DNA from: Bradyrhizobium sp. AZCC 1721
GTDB lineage: Bacteria > Pseudomonadota > Alphaproteobacteria > Rhizobiales > Xanthobacteraceae
Assembly (NCBI RefSeq): GCF_036924715.1
Contig: NZ_JAZHSB010000001.1
Span: 1,603,001 to 1,667,000 of the forward strand
Direction of reading: 5' to 3'
Length of the DNA stretch: 64,000 bases
The notes under the pieces were generated by a model, which worked only from the letters and a program-made list of their open reading frames with translations, did no database searches and was not told the DNA's origin. Positions within the stretch are counted from its first letter, which is position 1. Every line of letters starts with the position of its first letter. A program made the translations under genes and the position numbers. This document shows, piece by piece, positions 44,507 to 53,098 of this stretch.

Positions 44507-44768
44507 CCGCAATCGGGCGGGCATTCCGGGCAGGTGTCGCCGATCGAATCCAGCATGTCCTTGACCGCGGCGGCAGCCTCGTCCTGAGAGATGCTAAACG
44601 GAGGATCCTGACGGGCGATAGTCAACGCGCGCTCACGTGGGGATCAGCGCGGTCCTGCATCCAGCCGTGCTCCTCGCACTCGCGTATGGCACCGGCCTCC
44701 TGTAGCACCGAGATTGCCCAGCCTCGCAGAGTCCTGATCGCAGGCCGCCTTTCCTTGACCATCAGCAT
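44503..44768 (-). pseudogene. Frameshifted small gene, copy 2 of a two-copy family
   Basis: From ATG 44768: MLMVKERRPAIRTLRGWAIS, VLQEAGAIRECEEHGWMQDRA, DPH; then bases are lost at about 44637 (CACGTGAGC where homologues need CACGCCCGTGAGC) and the frame ends VSAR. The rest, 'ERALTIARQDPPFSISQDEAAAAVKDMLDSIGDTCPECPPDCG', is in another frame, stop 44503-44505. The break is at a different site from copy 1 (38672-38934), so the two copies died independently. Confidence 0.8.
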
Positions 44769-44967
44769 CGAGAGCTCTCCTGCCAAGACGAATCCGGTCG
44801 GACCGTCTTCCGTTCCGGCTGCTAACACAGAGCAGGGATTCGAAAATGCGGGTCTAAAGATTATCCCGGATGCTGACGGAGCGAAGAGGCCACGCGCGAT
44901 CTTGTCTCTAACGTCTGCTGTCCAAGTTGGAGCGGACCAAGATTTGCAAATCTGGAACCGCCGCTTG

Positions 44968-46535
44968 TGACCCTGGCTGTGTGAAAACGCCGTGCCGCTG
45001 TTATGATTCTCCCGTGATTCTAGGGGGGATCGATGAGGCGCTTCGTTGAGGAGGCCGATCGTGGGCAATGGACGCTACTGCCCGAGTGCCTCGATGATTT
45101 CATTGACGAGGGCAACCCCGTCCGCGTGATCGACGTGTTTGTCGGTGCGCTCGATTTGGCTGAGATGAGCTTTGAAGGAGTGGAGCCGGCGGCGACTGGT
45201 CGGCCCTCGTACCATCCCTCGGTTCTGCTTAAGCTTTACATTTACGGCTACCTAAACCGGGTGCAGTCGAGCCGCCGGCTCGAACGAGAAGCCGGACGCA
45301 ATGTCGAGGTGATGTGGCTGCTGGGCCGGCTCGCTCCCGATCACAAGACGATCGCGGACTTCCGGAAGGATAACGGCTTGGCGCTGCGCAAGGTCTGTGC
45401 GCGCTTCGTCGAACTTTGCCGCGAAATGGGCCTTCTCGCGACGGCGAGCGTCGCCATCGATGGCAGCAAGTTCAAAGCCGTGAACAACCGGGATAAGAAC
45501 TTCACACGGGCGAAAGTGGAGCGGCGGCGTGCCCAGCTGGAGGAGAGCGTCGCGCGCTATTTGAGCCAACTTGATACCGCCGATCGACAGGAACCGAGCG
45601 AGGCGCTGGCGGCGAAGGTGACAAGGCTCACCGAGAAACTGACGAAGCTGAAGAAAGAAATGGGCAAGCTTGCCGTCTACGAGAAGCAGATGCTCGCGTC
45701 GCCCGACCAGCAAATCTCTCTGACCGATCCCGACAGCCGATCGATGGCGACGAGCGGCCGCGGTTCCGGCGTCGTCGGCTACAATGTGCAGGTCGCCGTG
45801 GATACCAAGCACCACCTGATTGTGACGCATGAGGTAACGAACAACGGTTCAGATCGGGCACAACTTGCCAATATGGGCAAGCAGGCGAAGGCTGTTCTAC
45901 AGACCGAGACGCTCGAGGCCGTTGCCGATCGCGGCTACTTCAGCAGCGCGGAGATCCTCGCCTGCCACGAGGCCGGCATCACAGTAACTCTGCCCAAGCC
46001 GCAGACGTCTGGCGCCAAATCGGATGGACGCTTCGGCAAGCAGGACTTTGTCTATTTGCCGGAGGAGGACGCCTATCGCTGTCCGGCTGGAGAGCAACTG
46101 CCATATCGTTTTACGAGCGAGGAAGATGGCAAGCGGATAAGGCGTTACTGGACCAGCGCCTGCCAAAATTGTTCGCTCAAGTCTCAGTGCACGACAGGGC
46201 CAGAACGGCGGATTCCACGATGGGAGCATGAGGCCCTGCTCGATGCCGTGCAGCAGCGCCTTGATGCGAACCCGCTCGCCATGCGCCAGCGTCGCGAGAC
46301 GGTCGAGCATCCGTTCGGCACGATGAAGGCCCGCATGGGGGCGACACACTTCCTCACCAAAACGCTTCCAAAAGCAGCCGCCGAGATGGCTCTCTCGGTC
46401 CTGGCCTATAATCTGACACGGGTCATGAACATCGTCGGAGCCAAGCCGCTGATGGCTGCGATCGCAGCCTGAGACTGAACCGATCCTGGCCTCTCATCGA
46501 CTTCCTGGAAGGGCGTTTTTACACGGCCAAGACCC
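44968..46535 (+). mobile_element. Insertion sequence of the IS1182 type, complete
   Basis: Left end TGACCCTGGCTGTGTGAAAA (44968 on) and right end GGCGTTTTTACACGGCCAAG (46512 on) are imperfect inverted repeats of about 24 bp (common core GTGTxAAAACGCC). A single intact transposase lies inside. A second, 3'-truncated copy starts at 57035 with the same left end. The right flank (46536-46606) resembles the promoter region of the second cyclase. Confidence 0.88.
45033..46472 (+). CDS. IS1182-type transposase
   Basis: 479 residues, apparently intact. N-terminal DUF772-type segment ('MRRFVEEADRGQWTLLPECLDDFIDEGNPVRVIDVFVGALDL', 'YHPSVLLKLYIYGYLNRVQSSRRLERE'), catalytic Asp in 'ASVAIDGSKFKAVNNRDKNF', second Asp in 'ETLEAVADRGYFSSAEI', and Glu in 'RRETVEHPFGTMKARMGATHFL'. 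A coiled coil (about 175-220) and a cysteine cluster (CQNCSLKSQC) separate the catalytic parts. Predicted to move the surrounding IS. Confidence 0.95.
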   Translation: MRRFVEEADRGQWTLLPECLDDFIDEGNPVRVIDVFVGALDLAEMSFEGVEPAATGRPSYHPSVLLKLYIYGYLNRVQSSRRLEREAGRNVEVMWLLGRLAPDHKTIADFRKDNGLALRKVCARFVELCREMGLLATASVAIDGSKFKAVNNRDKNFTRAKVERRRAQLEESVARYLSQLDTADRQEPSEALAAKVTRLTEKLTKLKKEMGKLAVYEKQMLASPDQQISLTDPDSRSMATSGRGSGVVGYNVQVAVDTKHHLIVTHEVTNNGSDRAQLANMGKQAKAVLQTETLEAVADRGYFSSAEILACHEAGITVTLPKPQTSGAKSDGRFGKQDFVYLPEEDAYRCPAGEQLPYRFTSEEDGKRIRRYWTSACQNCSLKSQCTTGPERRIPRWEHEALLDAVQQRLDANPLAMRQRRETVEHPFGTMKARMGATHFLTKTLPKAAAEMALSVLAYNLTRVMNIVGAKPLMAAIAA

Positions 46536-46606
46536 ATTTCGGACATGGCCATAGCCGGACATCGGCGCAGATATCTGCTATATTACCAATTCGATTTCCC
46601 CGAGGC
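46536..46606. repeat. Cyclase-promoter-like repeat
   Basis: CATTTCGGACATGGCCATAG, then CCGGACATCGGC, CTGCTATAT and TTTCCCC follow the same order as 55062-55126, which directly precedes the second cyclase gene (CGTTTCGGACATGGGCATTG, CCGGACATCGGC, CTGCTATAT, TGTCCCC). Here no cyclase follows, so this is an orphan promoter segment, cut on its left by the IS. Confidence 0.7.
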
Positions 46607-46742
46607 TCCGCCAGACGCATGGCCTCATAGGATTGCCCCCGACTATGTCGAAGATGTTGGCTGACTGTGAAGTACTTTACATCCCGTGTTCTTGGCCCGG
46701 GCTAAGATGGCGGAAGGCTTCTTACTTTGAAGGAGGCATCCG

Positions 46743-46949
46743 ATGCTCGCGACAATCAAATGGAACTCCCGATATAACGCTCGCGAATGGGTGATGATGG
46801 CTGGGGCGCTCGTCGTCCAACTCAGCGCACTGAATGCATTACGAGAGAAGGGTGAACGCAAACCAGGGCGGCCCCTCTGGAAACAGTTTGACGACACCCA
46901 TCATTGGGACTCAACCGCGGAGGAATGGGTCCCCAACGATGATCAGTGA
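46743..46949 (+). CDS. Small hypothetical protein
   Basis: 68 residues from ATG 46743 with AAGGAGG 7 nt upstream. 'MLATIKWNSRYNAREWVMMAGALVVQLSALNALREKGERKPGRPLWKQFDDTHHWDSTAEEWVPND'; one moderately hydrophobic helix. No known family. The excellent ribosome binding site supports it. Confidence 0.65.
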   Translation: MLATIKWNSRYNAREWVMMAGALVVQLSALNALREKGERKPGRPLWKQFDDTHHWDSTAEEWVPNDDQ

Positions 46950-47309
46950 TCGTACAACCTGTTATGCGTTCCGCAGGCCGGATTCCGAAGACTTCAGGAT
47001 GATCCCCCTCGCTAACAGGCCCGTCGAGCCTTGCGGTCGCGTACAAGTAGCTGGATCGGGATGTGAGTTTGTGCCGGCCGCTTGATTTGATAGTGATCAA
47101 GCGATTGCTTCTGGCCGTTTGCCTCCGCTTCTGGATGGCCGATCCTGGCACTTAGCGGCCATCTGCCGATGGCGAATGATCCGCTTTGCGCCAAAAGCGC
47201 AAATTCCCGACAAATCCGTTACGTAACAGCCATCGCGGCCATTGATCTCGCGACCTACTGCATCTTTCATTGCCATCAGAGAACGTCGTCTTCAAGCCAA
47301 CGGTTGTTG
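46950..47309. other. Intergenic stretch
   Basis: 360 bp without a supported gene; some GC-rich short repeats but no hairpin of note. Confidence 0.4.
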
Positions 47310-48833
47310 CTACTTGGGTTTGAACCTAATCGAGCTAAGCAGCGCAGCGGCCGCGATCATCACCAGGATGCCAGCGAGACTGAGCGCGACCTGCATCGGA
47401 AGTCCATCCGAGATGTCGACCAGCCCTATGTGGCTGGCGAGCGCCAGCAGAACGCCGAAGCAATAGATCGCCAGCGAGTTCTCGCCACAGCGGATCGCGC
47501 CGCGCATCACCGGCGTCGTCAGCCCTCGCCAATTCCGAGGTACGAGCCATACCGCCAAAATTGCAAGTGCAAAAAAATGCAGCAATCGCAAAGGATCGAG
47601 ATTCGATTTGTCCACTAGGTAAACCAGCTTCGCCAGCGCTTGTGGGACCAGCGCTTCCGGTGGTTTGAGGCTCCAACTCAATGCGATGATCAGGCTAACA
47701 GCCAGATAGAGAACGGCAAGCACCAGTGCCGTGCGCGAGGTCACCCACGGCCAAAACCCCTTGCCCGCGATAACGCACCACGCGCCAAGCACAACCAGCA
47801 ACTGCCAAGCCAGCGGATTGAAGAACCAGACATTGTTGTGCCATGTCGGCACGGTCCAGCCGAAGACCTGCACCAGCGCATAAAGCAGCAGCGAGGCACT
47901 GAGTGTCAGGTTCGGCACTCGCAGCAGTAGCCACAGCAGCGGCGCGAACAAAAGATGATAAACCACGAAGAGCGGCAAGACGTCGGTGTTGACGGGACGG
48001 TATTGCAGGATCGCCGCGTGCGCGAGCGTTGCGCCGGGATATTCCAACAGAATGCGCGTATTGCTCTCGTCGGCAAAACGTCCGGCGCCTGCGAGGTAAA
48101 CCATCACGGCGCAAGCGACAGTGAGCAGCAGAAATGCGGCGTAAATGTCCCAGCTTCGCCACAGCGTACGGCTGATCACGCCGGCCCAGCCGTCGCGCGA
48201 ACATGCCTTGCCGTAGGCCAGCGCGCAGGTCACACCCGAGACGAATATGAACACTTCCGCGGTATCGCTGAAGCCGTAATTCCGCAGCGTCAGCCAGCTT
48301 CCGATGTTGTTGGGGACATGGTCAAGAAAGATGCACCAGAGCGCAATGCCGCGGCAAGCATCGATGCGCAGGTCCCGGCCGGGCCCTTTCAGATCCGGCA
48401 GCGCGCCCACCAGTGGCTTCGCAGGTGTCGCGAGCAGCTCGGGTTCGAGGTGCAGATGCCGACCGCGCAACACCTTGGCATTGCGTTCGATCTCCGCCAG
48501 CGTCCGCCGGATGTCAGTGTTCGGCGCGGCCCTGCCACGATCCTTGTCGAGGTCGAACGGCGCGTCACTATCCGGGCGCCATCGCATCGGCTCCCGAGAA
48601 GCGGCCAGATCGATCGAACTGATCGTTACCATCTCGACGGAGCTGTGGGGCGCTGGCGCAGGCACCATCATCATGGTGGCGACGGGCCGAAAGGACGGAA
48701 ATGACAAGCCTTCCATCGACTCTTCGTCGGTAATAACCTCATATGGGCCAGCCGGTAACAGCCGTTCGACGCTCGCGATCCGGAACGGGTGCTTGAACAC
48801 CACCGTTTCACGTCGCGATCGGGTCACCGTCAT
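47310..48833 (-). CDS. OpgC-like membrane acyltransferase fused to a small N-terminal domain
   Basis: 507 residues from ATG 48833 (GAGG 6 nt upstream). Residues about 1-85 ('MTVTRSRRETVVFKHPFRIASVERLLPAGPYEVITDEESMEGLSFPSFRPVATMMMVP') are those of a separate small bradyrhizobial protein. After a variable linker, residues about 155-507 form an OpgC-type domain: 'RDLRIDACRGIALWCIFLDHVPNNIGSWLTLRNYGFSDTAEVFIFVSGV' with the D-x-x-R-G and F-S-D-A-A-E features, then about ten membrane helices. OpgC proteins succinylate periplasmic glucans. The joined layout looks like a deletion fusion; no OpgG/OpgH genes lie nearby. Confidence 0.85.
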   Translation of the reverse strand: MTVTRSRRETVVFKHPFRIASVERLLPAGPYEVITDEESMEGLSFPSFRPVATMMMVPAPAPHSSVEMVTISSIDLAASREPMRWRPDSDAPFDLDKDRGRAAPNTDIRRTLAEIERNAKVLRGRHLHLEPELLATPAKPLVGALPDLKGPGRDLRIDACRGIALWCIFLDHVPNNIGSWLTLRNYGFSDTAEVFIFVSGVTCALAYGKACSRDGWAGVISRTLWRSWDIYAAFLLLTVACAVMVYLAGAGRFADESNTRILLEYPGATLAHAAILQYRPVNTDVLPLFVVYHLLFAPLLWLLLRVPNLTLSASLLLYALVQVFGWTVPTWHNNVWFFNPLAWQLLVVLGAWCVIAGKGFWPWVTSRTALVLAVLYLAVSLIIALSWSLKPPEALVPQALAKLVYLVDKSNLDPLRLLHFFALAILAVWLVPRNWRGLTTPVMRGAIRCGENSLAIYCFGVLLALASHIGLVDISDGLPMQVALSLAGILVMIAAAALLSSIRFKPK

Positions 48834-48931
48834 GATCATCCTCGCACGTTGGCGACGAGGCGCCGCCGCAGCGGATAACAGCTGGCATACAGAGACGATG
48901 TCGCGGGCGCTGAACGCTCATTGAGCCGGCG

Positions 48932-49372
48932 CTATTCAGCACTGCGGGCGAAAGCGCTTCCACTGCAAACTGAAACCGGAAACTCCGCTTCAGAGCCCTG
49001 CGCGTCCGGGTTAATACTTATCGAATATTGGTTACCGTCCCGACAGCCAATGCTCCAAGTATCGACCCCAGATTCGGTGCCGCCTTGATACATGGTCCGA
49101 ACAACACCACCACAAGCCTTCTTTCTATTTTTCAGAACGGAGGTCCAGAAAGCGAGATGCCTAGCCTGATCCAGTGCAAGTATCCTCGTCGCCCTTTTGT
49201 TAGCGGCGTGGGCCGTTTTGAAAGGCTCGGAAGCTACGGCCTTGGATGGCATGGCCGTTGATCCAGTGGCATCCGCCTTTCTAAAATGCAGATCAGCAAA
49301 CCAGGGAACCAGCCATATGACGGCGAAGCTCGCGGCAGCCACCAAAAAGAGAATAGGCGATCGCTTCATCAT
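48932..49372 (-). CDS. Membrane-anchored or exported hypothetical protein
   Basis: 146 residues from ATG 49372, GGGAGG upstream. A signal anchor at about residues 6-26 (ILFLVAAASFAVIWLVPWF) and a periplasmic domain with 'LAFWTSVLKNRKKACGGVVRTMYQGGTESGVDTWSIGCRDGNQYSISINPD', where two Cys flank the core. Such 'CxGVxxTxYxGG...WxIxCxDG' domains are frequent in bradyrhizobia. Function unknown. Confidence 0.75.
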   Translation of the reverse strand: MMKRSPILFLVAAASFAVIWLVPWFADLHFRKADATGSTAMPSKAVASEPFKTAHAANKRATRILALDQARHLAFWTSVLKNRKKACGGVVRTMYQGGTESGVDTWSIGCRDGNQYSISINPDAQGSEAEFPVSVCSGSAFARSAE

Positions 49373-50271
49373 GTCTCTCCCTCCCGGAGATCGAGACATT
49401 GGCGGCCATCGCGGCGTCGCGAGGCCCGCAGAAACCTGACGAATTAAGGACTTCGCGAATAGCGCCAATAGAGCTGCAATCCGCTGCGTGCTGGGCTCGA
49501 AACTTCGATGAGTAGCTCATCGAAGGTGTCGCACCACCGGCAAGAGGTTTCAGGCAGCGGCACTTACGTGTCGCGAAAGATGAAGGTGGGACTGACTGGC
49601 TACTTTTCGAACCGTGTCAGCTCGGCTCGATCCGTTGCGGCGAGTAGCGGACCGAGATGCGTAACCTGGCATCCACCAGCTGGATGTCAAATTCGGTCAT
49701 ACGCGACTTGATCGAAAAGCAGAGGCTGGTCCGATCAGCGGCAAAGTCAATTCACGAATTATGAACGCGTGAAGGTTTAACACAACCGCTGGCTAACTAA
49801 CGGAAGTGCAGGCTGCGGTGTCGGCGTCGCTGATCTCGATCCATCGGGTTTATCAGCGATACAGCGCGCCCTCGTTAGCGTCGCACAAACTAATTACATC
49901 AATTTGCCCGTCGCGCTGAGCGAGAAGGAACATCTGCTTCTGGCCCTCTTCGGACTTCACAGGCTTGGCTGACGATGTCCGCGATTGAGGGCAAAGCCGA
50001 CCTCTCGGCTGAGCAACCAGACTTCTGAGTTTGATCCGAAGGAGACGTTAGCGAGTGCGGACGCGACGTCTTGCAATTCGCGAGCTTTGTCGCGCGAGGT
50101 TCGCTCCGTCCTGTCACGGAAGGCCCTGCCTCTGACAGGAACACTGCCGGAATTCACTGCCTTCTGTAGATTCCGATTAGCTCCAAGGACTCTAGTATGC
50201 GCCTTATTCCATATCCGCTAAGCTGGAGCAAAATGCGGTAGTTTTCATCGCGTCCCCATAGGGACAGTTTT
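49373..50271. other. Long intergenic stretch
   Basis: About 900 bp without a supported gene. The part at 49975-50060 (ATGTCCGCGATTGAGGGCAA, CCGACCTCTCGGCTGAG, GATCCGAAGGAGACG) recalls 37860-37925 and the interspersed repeat family. Short spurious open frames only. Confidence 0.45.
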
Positions 50272-50982
50272 ATGCCGACAACGCTTCGAGAGATGGCGCT
50301 CACAGTCGATCTTGTGGCACGCACCACGCGCGTGGTCGAGGATGCAGGCCCGAGCCCCGGCGCGGTCTACATGACCGATGAAGATTACGACGCGGCCATA
50401 GGCAACGTTCTCGCACACGCACCACCTAGTGATGTCTGGCTCTTTGGCTATGGCTCGCTTCTCTGGAAGCCGCTATGTGAATTTAGCGAAAGCCGGATAG
50501 CTACAGTTCGGGGATGGCATCGGGCGTTTTGCTATCGGGTGGCCCGCTTTCGCGGCACCCGCGATAAGCCGGGATTGATGCTCGCGCTTGATCGCGGCGG
50601 CAGGTGCAAAGGCATGATCTTTAAGCTCCCTCCCGATCAGGTCTCGGCGAGCCTGAATGCGCTATTTCGGCGCGAGATGATGGTTAAACCAGCAGCGAAC
50701 ATACCGCGTTGGGTGACAGCTGAAACGGATGAAGGTCCGGTCCGGGCTCTCAGTATTGTGGTAAACCGCGACAGCCCGCACTACTCTGGGAAATTGCCGT
50801 TAGAAGAGGCCGCTGACATTCTGGCATCCGCCGTGGGACACTGGGGCTCCTGCGCAGAATACCTCAGAGAAACTGTGTTCCGATTAGAGGAACTGGGCAT
50901 TCACGACGAATCGCTATGGCAACTCCAGGCGCTAGTGGCGGAAAGATTGCAATTCACTCTAAGCTCCGAAAATTCGAACTAA
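50272..50982 (+). CDS. chaC: Gamma-glutamylcyclotransferase, ChaC type
   Basis: 236 residues. The signature 'DVWLFGYGSLLWKP' binds the gamma-glutamyl group, 'VRGWHRAFCYRVARFRGTRDKPGLMLALDRGGRCKGMIFKLP' follows, and 'LFRREMM' holds the catalytic Glu region. 'LGHW-like VGHWGSCAEYLRETVFRLEELGIHDE' ends the fold. ChaC enzymes cleave glutathione to 5-oxoproline and Cys-Gly in the cytoplasm. Start ATG 50272. No partner genes. Confidence 0.92.
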   Translation: MPTTLREMALTVDLVARTTRVVEDAGPSPGAVYMTDEDYDAAIGNVLAHAPPSDVWLFGYGSLLWKPLCEFSESRIATVRGWHRAFCYRVARFRGTRDKPGLMLALDRGGRCKGMIFKLPPDQVSASLNALFRREMMVKPAANIPRWVTAETDEGPVRALSIVVNRDSPHYSGKLPLEEAADILASAVGHWGSCAEYLRETVFRLEELGIHDESLWQLQALVAERLQFTLSSENSN

Positions 50983-51192
50983 GCCGGGTTGCCGTGCCGC
51001 TTTGGATGACGGTTGCCAACTGCACCGCTTTTCAAGATATCTCGGATAGACGTAAGGGGCTGAAGCCTCTTTCAGTTTAGGCCAACGTCGCCTATCGGCA
51101 CCCTTTCGGAAGTGGTGGTCCCGATACGTGATGTCCGCAGTTGGGGGAAGACCGGAAGTGGTCAGCGGTGGAGCAAACCGACGCGATTGACC
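50983..51192. other. Spacer containing the intron target
   Basis: Holds the repeat-like text 'GGCCAACGTCGCCTATCGGCACC' and 'GATGTCCGCAGTTGGGG', then ACCGACGCGATTGACC at 51177-51192 just before the group II intron. Confidence 0.5.
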
Positions 51193-53087
51193 GTGCGCCC
51201 CAAGGGCGCGAGCTACCAGTGAGGGAGGGTCTCACCCGGATAATTGTCGATTGGTCCGGAAGCTGGCAGGCGGCTCGGCCGGGTAACTGGCTGGGTCGGA
51301 GCCCTGCGACGAAGGCGGCCTTGGGCTGCTGAGCGATTCGATGGGCCGTAACAAAGTGAAGCCCGAGCAGGCCTCGAAAGTTCGAATGCGGATGCCGACC
51401 CTCCGGTCATTTGGGGAAGGCCGCACGCGTGGGGAAGTAATCGACACACGCACCCACGCGATCCGCCGGGGTAGTGGGCACGGCACGTCGGAAGGGTGGT
51501 TCGCAGTTACAGGGGGAGACCCGTCGCGGACGAGGGTAGCGGCCTCAGCATCGCAATAGGCGGTGGTCACGGCGGGAGTCGGACGGGGCAATAGGAGCGT
51601 TGATGCCGGGAAATGCCGGTGGAGCAAAGGGCCCCGACTTCTGGTGCGCTTTTGAAGATGGTGAGGTGAAGGTGATTGGTGATGAGCCTGACAACGCCTG
51701 ATAAGATCCGGAACCTTCAGAGAAAGCTCTACTGCAAGGCGAAGGCGGAGCCCACTTTCCGCTTCTATCTGCTCTACGACAAGATCTGTCGCGAGGACAT
51801 CCTGCTCCACGCCTATCGTCTCGCTCGCGTCAATGCGGGTGCAGCGGGTGTAGATGGGATGACGTTTTCTCGCATCGAGGAGCAGCGGAACTGGTCTCGA
51901 AGACGTACCGACCTGATCCGGTGCGGCGGGTGATGATCCCCAAAGCGAACGGTGGCGAGCGTCCGCTCGGCATTCCAACCATTCGTGATCGTGTGATTCA
52001 GACTGCCGCCAAGATCGTGATCGAACCCATCTTCGAGGCTGACTTCGAGGACAATGCCTACGGCTACCGGCCCGCTCGCGGGGCGGTGGACGCGGTCAAG
52101 GAAGTGCACCGGCATTTATGCCGGGGCTACGCTGACGTAGTTGATGCTGATTTGTCCAAGTTCTTCGATACGATCCCGCATTCCGAGCTGACAAAGTCAG
52201 TAGCCCGGCGTGTCGTGGATCGAAACGTCCTGCGCCTCATCAAGATGTGGCTGAGGGCGCCGATCGAGGAACGGGACGCGGACGACACCCGGCACATGAG
52301 TGGTGGCAAGCGAAACACGCGCGGCACACCGCAAGGCGGCGTCGCAAGTCCATTGCTGGCCAACATCTACATGAACCGGTTCCTGAAGCATTGGCGTTTG
52401 ACTGGCTGCGGCGACACGTTCCAGGCTCACGTCGTCTCCTATGCCGACGACTTCGTTATCCTCAGCCGCGGTCGCGCGGCGGAGGCCTTAGCGTGGACGA
52501 AGGCGGTGATGACCAAGCTCGGGTTGACGATCAACGAGGCGAAAACTTCGCTGAGAAGCGCCCGACAGGAACGCTTCGACTTCCTCGGCTACTCGTTCGG
52601 CGCCCATTGGTTTGAGGCGAACGGGAAGTGGTATCTGGGTGTAAGCCCGTCCAAGAAGAGTGTGCAACGGTTCAAGACAAGAGTCGGCGATCTGCTGGTG
52701 CCGAGCAACACCGATCCATGGCCGGAAGTACGTGACAAGCTGAACAGATCACTGCGCGGCTGGTCCAACTACTTTGGCTACGGCTCGCGGGGCAAGGCAT
52801 ACCGTAGCGTCGATCAATACGTCTTTGAACGATTGCGCAGGTTCCTCGCGCGAAGGCACAAGGTGCAAGGGCGCGGCAATCGCCGATTTACATTCGATGT
52901 CATTCATCGAGAACTCGGCGTTGTGTGCCTCCAACGCCTGCCCCGAGCGGCCCCGTCGTGTGCCTTGCGGTGAAGCCAGTCGGAAAGCCGGATGCCGGAA
53001 ATCGGCTCGTCCGGTTTGATGAGCGGGGATGGGAAACGGGGCGATGGCCAAAGGCCCCCAAGCTACCGCGCCCATCCTCGACTCTAC
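51193..53087 (+). mobile_element. Group II intron, copy 2
   Basis: 1,895 bp, starting GTGCG and ending CTCTAC, differing from copy 1 (30094-31989) at only a handful of positions. The 5' flank is the identical 16 nt, and GCGACAT occurs in both 3' flanks at the same offset. It is inserted in the plus orientation 11 nt beyond the stop codon of the minus-strand cyclase, so it interrupts no gene. Confidence 0.93.
51682..52973 (+). pseudogene. ltrA: Group II intron reverse transcriptase/maturase, one frameshift
   Basis: Same N-terminal block as copy 1 (from ATG 51682), and the same break near 51890 with loss of about 20 codons. From 51921 the frame is continuous for 350 residues to 52973: the fingers '[30 protein letters not shown]', palm '[15 protein letters not shown]', '[20 protein letters not shown]', YADD, and a thumb/maturase end '[36 protein letters not shown]'. 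It lacks the extra G of copy 1. If the missing N-terminal segment is essential, mobility needs a helper maturase in trans. Confidence 0.85.
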
Positions 53088-53098
53088 CCTAAGCGACA

